Shown here piece by piece: positions 36,570 to 48,960 of a stretch of 64,000 bases of DNA. A program made the translations under genes and the position numbers. A model generated the notes under the pieces. That model did no database searches, was not told where the DNA came from, and worked only from the letters and a program-made list of their open reading frames with translations. The DNA lies in assembly GCA_011033025.1 (NCBI GenBank), contig WFMF01000138.1, positions 186,001 to 250,000 on the forward strand, written 5' to 3'. This DNA comes from Beroe forskalii (taxonomy: Eukaryota; Ctenophora; Nuda; Beroida; Beroidae). The stretch's first letter is position 1, and each line of letters starts with the position of its first letter.

Positions 36570-37180
36570 ATTTTTTTCGGCCACCCCTGAGGGGCGTGGT
36601 GGGCCACGCCCTTTTTTCGCCAAAATCAAAGTTTAGAATTTTTCCAAAATTCTTTCGCCATCGAGTTGCTTATGATGAATAAAAATTTTGAGAATTTTGT
36701 CCAAATTATTGGGTCACCCTGAGGGGTGTGGGGGCCACGCCCTTTTTCCGCAAAAAATTAAACTTTCGAATTTTTTCAAAATTCCTTCGCCATTGAGTTG
36801 CTTATGATGAATAAAAATTTTGAGAATTTTGTCCGAATTATTGGGCCACTCTGAGGAGCGTGGGAGGCCACGCCCTTTTTTTCGCAAAAATTAAACTTTC
36901 GAATTTTTTCAAAATTCCTTCGCCATCAAGTTGCTTATGATGAATAAAAGTTTTGAGAATTTTGTCCGAATTATTTGGTCACCCTAAGGGGCGTGGGAGG
37001 CCGCGCCCTTTTTTCGAAAAAAATAGATTTTCGAATTTTTTCAAAATTCCTTCGCTATGGAGTTGCTTATGATGAGTAAAGGTTTTGAGAATATTGTCGG
37101 CAATATTGGGTTACCGTTGGGGGCGTGGGAAGCTTTTTTTCGCAGAAATTAAAGTTTCGAATTTCCCCTCCAAACTCGCA
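36570..37180. repeat. ~132-bp tandem repeat with CACGCCC palindromes, left arm only
   Basis: Five units start near 36580, 36711, 36842, 36975 and 37108. Each has a GGGGCGTGGGAGGCCACGCC-type palindrome, then CTTTTTTCGCAAAAATTAAA, then TTGCTTATGATGAATAAA. The fifth unit is decayed. The block is absent from the matching place in the right arm (about 53,535), so it was inserted or lost after the duplication. Confidence 0.8.
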
Positions 37181-38002
37181 CGGTCAAATCACTGTCAAAA
37201 GGACATGTGGCCGTCAGCTCATGCGGCTGCCATCATTCGCCGTCCGTAGGACGGGAACCGACTAGTACATTATAATGACGACAATTTTAAAGCAATTCGA
37301 TCTTTATACCAACCTTGGTATTAGTGAAATGTTTAATCAATATCATGGCTCGCCACTATTTTCCAGATGATTATCTACTTTTAAAAGCCTTTCATTTTTG
37401 GCCCGTATAATAATATCTTGATCTACTCATCTTTACTTTCACCAATCCCAGTCTCGGTCTAGATAATTCGATTAAATTCAATTCATCTGTAACTTATCAT
37501 CCTAGAAAGCAATGTATTGATGTCTTTCAAATGCCAGATATCTTGCTGCATCTAACATACTACTACTTTTCAGGAGCATAAATGCTAGTCCTTTACCACT
37601 GTGTTCAATTTCAACTTTTCTTCTGAAGTTTTCAGCCATGAGCGCCATGATTGAGGTTCATGTCTGATTTATGCCAATTTTAAATTTCTTGCTCCTCGGC
37701 TGATTCATGTGAAATTGGCATCAAACACTAAATTAATACGACAATTGTCACACTTTTGCACCTTTTCGTGAATTCCAAGCATCCATGCAATTCCACCCGG
37801 CTCGAGCTTTTATTTTTTTTATTGTGCTCTGTATTTCTGGTAAATCTCTGTCACATCTCTGTGCTCCGTATAATTTCATGTTTGCCATACATGTTCTTCT
37901 CATACATGTTCTTTTCATCTTTAAACATAAACTCTCTGTCACATCTATGATAGCTGATAATTGTCACTGAATGTTTTTACATCTTTTAACATAGCCCCTC
38001 TG

Positions 38003-41000
38003 TCACACGTCTATAACAGCTCCCCGCCTGCCCCGGGGTTGCCCCCCGGCGTCAGTTTGCGGGGCTTGGGCGGTGGGTTTGATACTTTTACCCCCCGAAC
38101 TGTAGTACTGAAGATTCAACTCCTCCAACTTCTTCCGCTTATCTACCTCCTGGGGAGGTAGGGTGTCAGGGGAGGAGAAATTAGGAGTTTCAGAAGGTGA
38201 GGAGTTTTCTGTGAGAGTCAGACTGCAGAGTCAGAGTTAGGGTTTTCGGAAGGAAAGGAGAAAGTATCACTAAGGGGAGTAAAGTTTGAAGGAAAGAGGT
38301 TGAAGAGGGCTTTTGAGTAAGAGGTTGTGTGTCAATTTTCATGGGGGGCGTCAAATACCTGCATGATGTCCTTAGCCATCTTGTTGGAGCTGTGGAAGGG
38401 ATGTCTACCATTCCGGATAGCCTTCCTGTAGAAACAGTGCACCGATACAAACATCACTACTGGTAGGATGAGCAGGAGCCACATTGCTGGTGTGAAGTCC
38501 CCTTTCACTTGAACAGTTTTCTGGGGGGAAAGAAGGGCGATTAGAGTTGCTAGATCTAGTTTTAATGGTCATTTTCGGTCTCTGGTAAAAAAATGAAGCG
38601 TGGTCGATTACATGGGCTATACCAGGTATGAACTTTGAAGCTACATCTTCTCAGCTAGTACTCACAGATTTGGACTGAGAGAAGTCCACCAGTTTAACCA
38701 CGCAGGAATAAGCCCCACTGTGGACTTCCATGGTAGATGCTATCCGGAGTATAGCTTCCGTTTGGTATACGTAATCACCCGTTATCACGTCGAACTTGTA
38801 AGATACCCCGTACTCTGTGGAGGTTTAATTCTGGGCGTCCTTTCTGAAACAGAATTAGATCAAAAAACGATCTCAAGTCAATTAAAGTGTAAATTCGCGA
38901 TTAACTTTTGACTAACTCTGTTACGGAAAGTGCTGCTGATCTGTATGCTGTGAAGTGTGAGTGTGATTACCAGATTACTTCCACCTGTTAGGTGCCAATG
39001 TCAGTACTCTGATAGTTAACGTGTCATTGAACTTGCATGTAACTTTATATGTAACTTCTCAGCTACATTTTAACGCCGTAGAGTGTTAATGCCCCTGGTC
39101 CGGAAACATCGTGAGTTTGCAGACTCGTAAGGAAAGTTGAAGCTTCCTGGACCTGTTGTTAATGCCAAACAATTCTTTGAAAATCTAAGCAAAAATTTTA
39201 TCTGAATTCTAAGAAGAACCAAGATAAAACATCCTCCCACACTCATAACTTCATAGCTTGATAGATGCTACTTATTTCTCAGGCTTAAGGAGGTAAAGCG
39301 CTTTTAGCATATAAGTTACACTTCATAACTCGCCTGGTGTGAGTCTGTATAGAATGAGAATTTTACCATTTCTATGGATTTAATTCATAGAATGTGCGGT
39401 GTTAAAATTTTAGCTTGTACACGCAGTAATTATCTCTAGGTTTCAATATATTCTCGGAAAAGAACGTTGCTGTACAGCAAAGACAGAGAGAGAGAGAGAG
39501 ACGAAGAACCTTAATTGCTCACTTTTTATGGTTATTCACCCCCATACTCTTTACCACGAAAAAATTTTAAAAAGTGAGTGAACAGTAAGAGGTTTTCTAT
39601 TCGTGAGGAACGAAAATGAGGGTTTACTGTTAAGAGTAAAACTTCTGATGCATAATTCTCTCAGAGCACTAAAAATGACAAGAGTAATAGTTTGAATTTA
39701 TTTCAAAATTACCAAAAAAAACTAAAGTTCTCAATATCTATAAAAATCCACAGGGACACTGCGATGAAATTAAAAAACTAACCTGTTGGAGACCCCATCA
39801 ATGTAGGAAGTAGAGCTGGTTCCATCGTTGTTGGATGTTTTCTGAGCGAGTTTGGTGGGAACTTGCCAGGAAATGTCAGGAAGGGGGAGTCCGTCACTTG
39901 TCAGGGAGTGGGCGATGCACTTCAGACTTACTTCCAGGCCTGTGTGCAGTGGTAAATTGGCAAATGGACTGAAATATAATCTGTTGGGTCCTGCTTAGCT
40001 TTTATCGAAACAGCTTTTAGGTCGGGACTTCCATCGGCGTAATACTTTTGGGAATTGGCAGAATTTCCCCATTTAGGGTCTTAGGGTCTAACTTCTAAGT
40101 CATTACCTTACCTTGGTCGACATTGATCTTATCATCAGTGTACTTGATTGTTCGCTCAGCGCTGTAGTCAAGGTGAAAATCCACTCCAACTGGAAGTGAA
40201 AGTAATGAAAGTTCCATTTTCGCCAGTTCATATTCAAGCAAAAACGTCTCAGAATTATACCAAAATCGATACCGCAATGATTATTCCTCTACAGTAGTCA
40301 CTGATAAGTTTCCCTGAGTAAGAACATTATAACTTCCACGTTCCTCTCACCGAATGTACACAGTTCCCTGAGCTCTCTATCGAATGTCCCATCATCAGTA
40401 CAGAGCAGGCTGACTGGTCCGTTGTGTTCTCTGGGGAAGTAACCGTGCTGGCACTCCACCTGCAATAATGGGGTCTCAGACTGTTGAGTGTTGCGTAGCA
40501 TGGGTGTCATGAGTTCGAGAAATGGGAATCATTCTGAAATTTCTGAGTTGTGCGGCACCATGTCCGAGCGGGGATGTTCTGTAAGTTCAGTATCACGCAC
40601 GTACAAATTGCGGTCGTGTGGAAATTAAGGAGGGCATTCTTAGAGCTCAAAACAGTGTTGCCGTACATTTAACAGGCTTGGTTAGATTGTTACAATGTAT
40701 GCACATCTTGGTTATAAAGAGGAAAGACAATCATTTCGTGTAACTGAATAATCGGATAATTATTTATGAGCTGAATAGCGGAATGAGTAATTTTCATTAA
40801 AAGGAGAGCCAAGACGAGAATATATTGAAAATTACGCCTCAGTTTCTCATCATCAAAATTAGATGAATTTGCTTGCCAGGTTTCAGAAAATTGTGATTTT
40901 CTCACAAGAAAGAAATCGTTAAGGTTATGCAAACATGCATCCAATTAGAACTGATTAGAAACACGCATACCTTCATTTGATTTGAATAATTAATGTTATT

Positions 41001-43032
41001 AAAAGTTCTAACTCCTATAATTACTCACGTTTATTCTCTGTTTGTGCTCTGGAAAGTTTTTAAATCATGCTACTTTGGTTCCATCCACAAGCCACAATAT
41101 CCTACCCAAAGTCCAATAAAGGTTTCAATATTGCGTTTCCATAACTTCTATACAAACTTATCCCTTAAGTCAGAGAATTAAAAAAAGTCCATAGCTGATT
41201 TAAAGTTTTTTGCCAAAATTTTGCCAATATATTTCCTTGTGTTTGGGATTACCTCTATTGACTGGCCTCTGTGTATGGTTTGTGCTGCTGTGGGGTTAAG
41301 GAAGTTGGATATAGCTTCTGATTCTGTCAAGGTGCAAGGGTATCCTGAGGGAGATTAAGATCAGATCTTCGGATTGATACATTTGGTTATTCTGAGTACA
41401 ATAAAATTGTCTGAAAGTCCATACAAATGGGAGAAATCCTTAGAGATACTATAACTATATGCATATGAGATCTTGTAATTACCTTCCCTGATCAACTTCA
41501 TATCAACTTTGTCAAATTTTCGTTCATCACCTCATGCTACTTCATATATTTTAGGGGTTGTTTTGTCTAACCCTAATTTTTTTTGTCTAACCCTAATTAA
41601 ACCTTAATCATTCTAATTACTCCTTCCTAATTACTCCTTCATCAACTCACCCTGCCACTTCTGGACGCAGGAAGGGAAGGCATGATTGAATGTACCGTTC
41701 TCATCGGTACACCGTAGCCTCGTGTGACTCGATGAAAAGACGTACGTTTCATCGCACAGATACGTCACTTCATCGCCTGTTCAGGGGAAGAGGGATGATG
41801 ACGTCATTATCAGGGATTAGAGTGGGGAGTTGATGACGATTAGCAACATTTAGTGGTCTTCAGAGTTGATTCTGTCAATTATATCGTCCGTTTAAAACGT
41901 ATAATCTAGTTTAAAACGTCTAATCTAGTTTAAAACGTCTAATCTAGTGTATGGTTGGAGGATAACTTTTAAATAAATTGCCCTCTCTTTACCGGAAATT
42001 GGATTTGTAGGACTGAGTAAATTTTTAAAAGTCTGCTAACGACTAATTTCTGGAAATTGGTTTGATTATCAGACGGCATTGTCTGTTGTCTGTTTCGTCC
42101 AAACGTTATACCGGGTTATTAAAAACCCAGAAAAAATATATCATCCTGATCCATTAAAGCTCTAAAGAAGAAAATCTGATAGAGTATTCAACAAGAAGCT
42201 TTCAATGACACAGTTTTGACCTGTTACTAGGACTGAAGCAATCAAAGGAGAAATCAAAAATCGTCCTAATCTAGTAATCTTGGAATTTATACCTATAAAA
42301 TTGGTATAAATTGGTTGAATGGGTTGACCAAGGACCCTCAGCTCACCCAATTTCGAGCCTTGAGTTCTCTTATTATCTAACCAGTCAAAACCTGGATTAA
42401 CTCTGCCCCCTGGATTACCTGGATTAAGTCTGTCCCCCGAGGTGTATCCCACACAGGATCCGTGGCTTATGTTGCACTTCACCTCACACTCCACTATTTC
42501 GTTACACGTTGGGAGGAGGGAGGATATGTCTGTGGAGGATGGTCCACAATCCACTTGGGAGTTACCCTGCGTGGAGACGTGTTAGAGGGGTTCAAACACG
42601 GTGACGGAGTTTCACTACGGTAAATTGAGTCAATTACTGAATCCTGGAAAAGTGCCAATTGTCACCTCCCTCCTTTGCTTCAGTCTCCTACACCTCTTCC
42701 TATCCAATTCATCAGACCCTGTCATGATATTCATACAATCACAAAATAATTTTACCTGTATCTGAAAGCCCTCGTAGCAATCCACTAGGATCCTATCTCT
42801 CAGCTGATCATCCCGAGTCTGATACACCGCCCCATTCGCCACTGTCACGTTGTCACATGTCATGATGACATGGTCACCTTGGTTACTTGTCTCGTCACCT
42901 TGGTTACTTGTCTCGTCACCTTGGTTACTCGTAGTGACGTCATCGTTTGCAGGAGTAGAGGAGACCAGGAGGGGTGAGGAGGAGTGGGGGTAGTGAGGAG
43001 TAAGCAGGGGAGCAATTAGGATGAGCAGCCAC
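38003..43032 (-). CDS. Type I membrane protein with sushi-like (CCP) repeats and an Ig-like domain
   Basis: Minus-strand exons, phase-compatible: 42756-43032, 42419-42566, 41651-41776, 41253-41344, 40351-40459, 40112-40189, 39783-39990, 38666-38843, 38359-38520, 38003-38149 (TGA). Order in about 508 residues: hydrophobic leader WLLILIAPLLTP; TSNQGDE repeat (three copies); three Cys-rich sushi-like units (for example VTYLCDETYVF, RLRCTDENGTFNHAFPSC, IEVECQHGYFP); an Ig-like fold (LEVSLKCIAHS, DISWQ, GAYSCVVKL); one membrane helix (MWLLLILPVVMFVSVHC); and an 80-residue basic tail ending GAVIDV. A surface receptor or adhesion role is inferred. The exon with the start codon was not found. Exon 38666-38843 has an in-frame TAA (38825-38827) despite perfect phases, so this allele would encode a secreted, Ig-truncated form, or the base is wrong. 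Confidence 0.75.
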
Positions 43033-43094
43033 CTGTGAAGAGGTCGGAGTTTGGTCCTTGGTATTAAATCTCATTGGGGTATGCATGATTTCCC

Positions 43095-43156
43095 CAAATG
43101 AGCCTCCCAGCTCCCTATGAATCTGAAGGTTCATAGGGAGCTGGGAGGCTTATTTG
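43095..43156. repeat. 26-bp-stem hairpin upstream of the sushi/Ig gene
   Basis: AAATGAGCCTCCCAGCTCCC...TATGAA and its near-perfect complement flank an 8-base loop (TCTGAAGG). It lies 60 bp upstream of the first recognised exon of the sushi/Ig gene. The rest of 43157-44270 shows no gene. Confidence 0.75.
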
Positions 43157-44275
43157 AGGGTATCTAAGGTTCAAAGAGAGGCTTATTTGTGGTGTATTTC
43201 ATTTCCAGGTTCATAGGTAGAATTCGTTGAAGGCAATTTCCGAACTTTCTTCAGTATTGCAAACGTGACAGTAACTGCAAGCAATTGTGAGCCAATTATA
43301 GGGTTGCTGGAAAATGTGTTTAACTGAAGCCTATATATCTCAATCTGTTGATAGGTCACACTTTTGTCGGCATATTTATTTTACAATTATTTTCCTCTTC
43401 TACCACCCTACTGTACTACTGTATCAGGGGTAGTACCAGCTACAAGTCAGGATGAGCATGGTGCAAAACAAAAGTTTTAATGTGCGACCTGTCTGATATC
43501 TAACAAAGGCAGTGTTATGTGACAAACATTGCTTATTGCTACAATAAACAATGTTTGTCAGAAGGCGGCTGCTGGTCCTTCTCTCCACAAACCAAGAACC
43601 TACACAGGAAATCCCTTTCATTCAACCTTGTCTAATATCTAAACAATATAAGGATTTATGGCCTAGGTTAAGTCTAAGTTTAGTCTAAGTTTAATCTAGG
43701 TTTCACAGCATGATGTGCGTGACAGAGTCGGCCTTTCTTCTTTGCATTCTTTTCGAAACAATGAAAATTCAAATGGAGTCATTAGTAACACAAAGAATAT
43801 AATTTTTAAGAGGAAACCGCATAAAGCAAGGCTCCAATCTTCATGAGAAAGTTCATTTGGCAAAATTGGGTTGGCAAAATTCTAAATTTATGGCCAACCT
43901 CTGAAGTTGGTGTCTTGGTTAATACACAGGCCCTTGCCTGATCAGATCCATATTGGTTGAGATTCTTGCCCAACGGGCTTCGGCCATCTAAACGGAAACC
44001 GGATACATTCCTTGGGCTTAGCCCCAGGAGACTATCCTTAATTCATGGACTTTGTAAGTTCTTAAATGTGCTTAAATGTGCTTAAATGTTATACGTACCA
44101 TCGAATCTTGAAACAACTGCTGAATTCCATAAGACCTTCTTGTACATTGTCTGACAAAGCTGTTAAATTGGTTTTTCTAAAATCACAGAATTTTACCATA
44201 TCAATGAAATTTGCAAGCGGCTAATATCAAAATGGACACTGAATGTAAGAATTTAATTGTAGAAATCTCTAAAAT

Positions 44276-44405
44276 TTACATTGTATTGGCAATAAAATGT
44301 ACTATGTACATTGTACAAAGACCTAAAGTGCACATTGTACAAGACAATAAAATGTACATTGTACATTGTACATAAGGCCCTAAATGTACATTGTGCAAAG
44401 GCCAA
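44276..44405. repeat. TGTACA-rich tandem repeat
   Basis: Four imperfect units of about 35 bp, each with AATGTACATTGTACAAAG, so self-complementary TGTACA/TTGTACAA words recur. Confidence 0.6.
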
Positions 44406-44904
44406 AACGCTAAAATATTCATATTACAAGTAACTAAAACTTTCAAAGTAGCATAAGCGTAGGATAAGTAATAAGAATATGAGAATATATGATGTAATTG
44501 TCCCTTTTGTCTCGTTTGTCTCTTCTCTAGACCTACAGAGTACTTAGAGTAGTTAAGAGCCTCGGTATATGGAGACAGGGTACTGAATGGTGACCCTCAT
44601 TCAATATGTTCATCACAGCGAAGGTATTACAAGCAAGCAGATATATATAATTTATATGCCCTGTTGTGCAACAAAACAGGCAAACAAAATGGGTTCCAAC
44701 ACGTGTAAACAATGCTAGTTGCTCACAACAAAACATCACAAATTGCCGGAGGTCAATAGATATCATACTTAAAATCCTTGTGAAATCGCTGGTGTCCGTT
44801 GCTTCGCACGAGCCGTTGAAACAGAAGTAAATTATTCTATTGTTTGACGAAGACAATGAGAGAATATCATCATAGGTGGTACTAAAACGTCATAGACTCA
44901 AAAT

Positions 44905-45140
44905 AACTTCTTACTATAAACCCTGATAATGACGTTGTCAATAAACTATTATACTCTAAACCCTGATGATGATATCATCAACTAATCACTCTAAACCCTG
45001 ATAATGATGTCACCAGTTCACTTCTCTAAACCCTATAATAATGACGCCATCAGCTCATTACTTTATTATTAAGCCTGAAGACGACGTTTTCAGTTCACTA
45101 CTCTAAGCCCTGATAATGAAGACATCAATTTTCTATTTCC
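44905..45140. repeat. ~45-bp tandem repeat with CRE-like words
   Basis: Five to six units of CTCTAAACCCTGATAATGAC followed by a TGACGTCA-like word and a CAGTTCACTA word. Single related copies occur at about 41800, 46350, 46580 and 47620, so this is a dispersed family. Confidence 0.6.
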
Positions 45141-47859
45141 AACCCTTATACCTATAATATGATCATTTCACAAGTTCACTTCTCTGCACTGTTTCATGAT
45201 AGCAGGCCGCTTAACCACGCGTAGTTAGACTTAGAGTCAATCGCGTATCGTTATTCGCTACTAAAGTAACGAATTTTATAGGAACAAAGTGATAAATAAG
45301 CAAATAGTCATCAATATCAGTATCACAACATTAGATATACCCATTCTATGCCAATAATATGACCAAAAGACCAGATATATGATTTGGGAAAATGATTTGG
45401 TCAAATGTTCCAGGCATCGATCGCATTTAACTGGTTAATGACCTTGAGTAAAACTTTCTTATTACCGTTACTGCTAGCTTTTATAGTTTTATTTTTACAG
45501 ATATTTGTTATACGTGACTCCAGAGCATATGTCTTACCGGGATATTTCTTTACCGGTTAAGCCAAGTATTTAGATAGTTAAATGTCAAGTAAACCGGGCC
45601 AAATATATGCGAATTTTACAATTTGAAAGCAGAATATTCACATTTTAAAGCACATTTTGAACAATAAAGAAAAGGAATGATCTTAGATTTTTTTGTGAAT
45701 AAGTGGTGTTTAGATTTAGAGAGGTAGTATAACTATAATATAAGTGGCATGATAAAGAGCGCTTTATCTCAAACAAAAACAGGCAAAATATATTGTCAAG
45801 CGTCAACAAACAGAGACAGGCAAATATTGCCAACAAGCAACAAAATGCAAATCAGCAACTACTTTGCGCCAAAGGGCAACATTTCCATAATATTTTGCAC
45901 AATCGAGCTTCTTTGCTCGTTCAAGCATAATGCATATGCAATGCGGATTGCGGTAGCTATTTGACTTTGAGTAGTTATAAAATCCTCACTTTGATATTGA
46001 ATACTAATAATCCTCACTTGAATGTATGAGGATTGAGGAATTATAGCATAAGAACGATACAAAGATAGACGGCAAAACACAAGGTTTGGTGGTCCTCCTC
46101 AATTGTAAATTCCGCTTTATAACGCGAACGTGTGTGGCTGCTATTATACTGCATTTATTGATGGGATGCAAGCATTGTTGTATAACTTCATTGTTTACTT
46201 CATTAGTTCATTATATTTATACAAACTTGGTCTTGCCACCTGCTGATGAAAGCTATGCAGCTATATTCGTAGGGAATAGGCGTATAAAACGGGATTGTAA
46301 GACGCTACGAATGAGAGTCAGGCTGTGTGACGTCATCAATTCGCCATTATAACCCCTCATGATGACGTCACTCGAAATGCCGAGAGGGGCAGCCGAGGGA
46401 ACCCATTGAGGAGTTCCGGCGATCATCATCCCATTGAGCGCGGTATAATGGCCAAAACCGCCGGTATATCATTATGTTCATATGCTGCCCTATTACAGGT
46501 CGAGTTGAATAGCGGGCCTGCACCCCCCGCCACCGGTTAAAGGTTTGATTACAGCTGGTTTCGAGAGAGTGTTGGGCCGTTTAGAGTCATTATCAGGGTT
46601 TAGAATGTCTAATTAATGACACAATGCTGTCAGTTATCATACAGTGCATACAAAGGCCGTCAATAAGCTGACATGCACACAATGGGGACTGGCAGAAAGA
46701 GAGCCATGTTCGTGCATCTTCCTAGGTCGTACAGGGGCCAAATTCAAAAGCAGACCTGTCATTTGCCAAAAACTCTCGCCTCTATTATTCAATTTGCTTT
46801 ATGCCTTAATGGCTAATTACCACGAATGCGCTAAACAATTGAAGAATAGAAGCGAGCCAGTTTTGTGGATATATCAACTCTGCAGTTTACCGTTAGAAGT
46901 GTAAGGTAGCAAAATACGTTGCAACTTATGGATCACTGCAAAGCCTGGAATTAGAAAACGTGGAAATCTTGAGACTGCAATACAGAGGAATGCAAATGAA
47001 AGTTGTTGAAAAACTGTCCTAACAAGAAACTTTTAATTCTATCAATTTATTATAAGGCAACATCGGAACTATCATGTAAAAACTTATACATATTCTGCTG
47101 TAGTAGACATGTCCAATGTCAACACCTCCTAATGAATTAATGATATAATGACTGAATTTAATACTTCAACAGATGTAAGAAGAAGTCCAAAAATCACGTT
47201 ATAAAACTAGCCTGCAAGAAAGAATAAAAATGGCTATAAGTAGAAATAGTTTAACGAAAAAAAACTTCAAAAGGAACACTAAATAATTCAAATCAATATA
47301 AAAGATAAACTGGAGTGGGTAAAAAATAATTAAAACTTCAAGTATTGAAATCAAAATCATAAAATTAAGTCAAAAAGACTGAAAACGTAATTATAGTTCC
47401 ACTTGGTCCTAGGATAAAAACTTCATATTATCTTAGATATTCTAAACATGAGTTCTGCAGCAGGGCAGGCTGTTGTATAACAGTCTGAATAAACACTGCA
47501 AAAACCACAAAATACCAAAAAATACACAATCCTATAATATTTATATCTGATGCTAAAAGTAGACCACAAGCTTACAAAAATACCCCAATACTGCCATCAA
47601 TTTCACCCACTCATCACTCTAAAGCCTGATACTGACGTCAATAAATATCTATTATTTTCACACTCTTCAGGCCTCCTATATGGGCTCCCAAACAACTAAA
47701 GCTGTCAGGTATACTGGAGTAGCTATACCGGACGTGTATACCTACGCTTTCGACAGATTTCAGACCGTCTTGTGGAGCTCAGTGTGCAATTAAGGTATCT
47801 GACAAGTGCCATAACCACTGAAGGCATTGCACAAGACACGACCGAACAATTGCAGTAAA
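45141..47859. other. No gene recognised
   Basis: AT-rich sequence with only short unrelated open frames, the longest 88 codons (46086-46352). No splice-supported exon or known family was seen. A 21-bp inverted-repeat word AATCCTCACTT..GAGGATTG lies near 45985-46036. Confidence 0.3.
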
Positions 47860-48960
47860 TGCAGTGTTTAGGGAGCAGTGGAGAGTTAGGGAGCAGTGAA
47901 GAGGTTAGGGAGCAGTGAAGAGTTAGGGAGCAGTGAAGAGTTTAGGGAGCAGTGAAGAGTTTAGGGAGCAGTGGAGAGTTTAGGGAGCAGTGAAGATTTA
48001 GGGAGCAGTGAAGATTTAGGGAGCAGTGGAGAGTTTAGGGGGCAGTGAAGAGGTTAGGGAGCAGTGGAGAGTTTAGGGAGCAGTGAAGATTTAGGGAGCA
48101 GTGGAGAGTTAGGGAGCAGTGAAGAGTTAGGGAGCAGTGAAGAGTTGGGAGCAGTGGAGAGTTTAGGGAGCAATGAAGATTTTAGGGAGTATTGAAGAGT
48201 TTAGGGAGCAGTGAAGAGTTAGGGAGCAGTGGAGAGTTTAGGGAGCAGTGGGGAGTTTAGGGAGCAGTGAAGAGTTTAGGGAGCAGTGGAGAGTTTAGGG
48301 AGCAGTGAAGAGTTTAGGGAGCAGTGAAGAGTTAAGGGAGTAGTGGAGAATTAGGGAGCAGTGGGGAGTTAGGGAGCAGTGAAGAGTTAGGGAGCAGTGG
48401 AGAGTTAGGGAGCAGTGAAGGGTTAGGGAACAGTGGAGAGTTTAGGGAACAGTGGAGAGTTTAATGAGCAGTGAAGAGTTAGGGAACAGTGAAGAGTTTA
48501 GGGAGCGGTGGAGAGTTTAGGGAGCAGTGAAGAGTGAGGGAGCAGTGAAGAGTTAGGGAACAGTGATGAGTTAGGGAGCAGTGGAGAGTTTAGGGAGTAG
48601 TGGAGAGTTTAGGGAGCAGTGAAGAGTTAGGGAGCAGTGGGGAGTTTAGAGAGCAGTGGAGAGTTAGGGAGCAGTGAAGAGTTAGGGAGCAGTGGAGAGT
48701 TAGGGAGCAGTGAAGAGTTAGGGAGCAGAGAAGAGTTAGGGAGCAGTGAAGAGTTAGGGAGCAATGGAGAGTTTTGGGAGTAGTGAAGAGTTTAGGAAGC
48801 AGTGGAGAGTTTAGGGAGCAGTGGAGAGTTTAGGGAGTAGTGAAGAGTTTAGGGAGCAGTGGAGAGTTTAGGGAGCAGTGGAGAGTTTAGGGAGCAGTGA
48901 AAAGTTAGGGAGCATTGAAGATTTTAGGGAGCAGTGGAGAGTTTAGGGAGCAGTGGAGAG
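47860..48960. repeat. ~19-bp minisatellite containing TTAGGG
   Basis: About 1.1 kb of head-to-tail AGTTTAGGGAGCAGTGGAG units of 17-20 bp, some 55-60 copies. The alternatives are GAAG/GGAG and GTTAGGG/GTTTAGGG. Each unit contains TTAGGG, but the spacing is not telomeric. Confidence 0.88.

Larger units (their letters stand above)
33787..38487 (+). repeat. Inverted segmental duplication, left arm
   Basis: Matches the reverse complement of 50937-55747 over about 3.3 kb of shared sequence, with single-base differences and indels throughout. Insertions found only in this arm are about 35674-36129 and about 36430-37275. Left sequence 37430-37655 is missing from the right arm, where a T/A-rich element sits instead. 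The inner end carries the last two exons of the sushi/Ig gene; the outer end is cut by the gap. Apart from those exons no gene is recognised here. Confidence 0.85.

Noticed and set aside
47860-48960. Interstitial telomere
   Set aside because: TTAGGG recurs only once per ~19-bp unit, never as contiguous hexamers.
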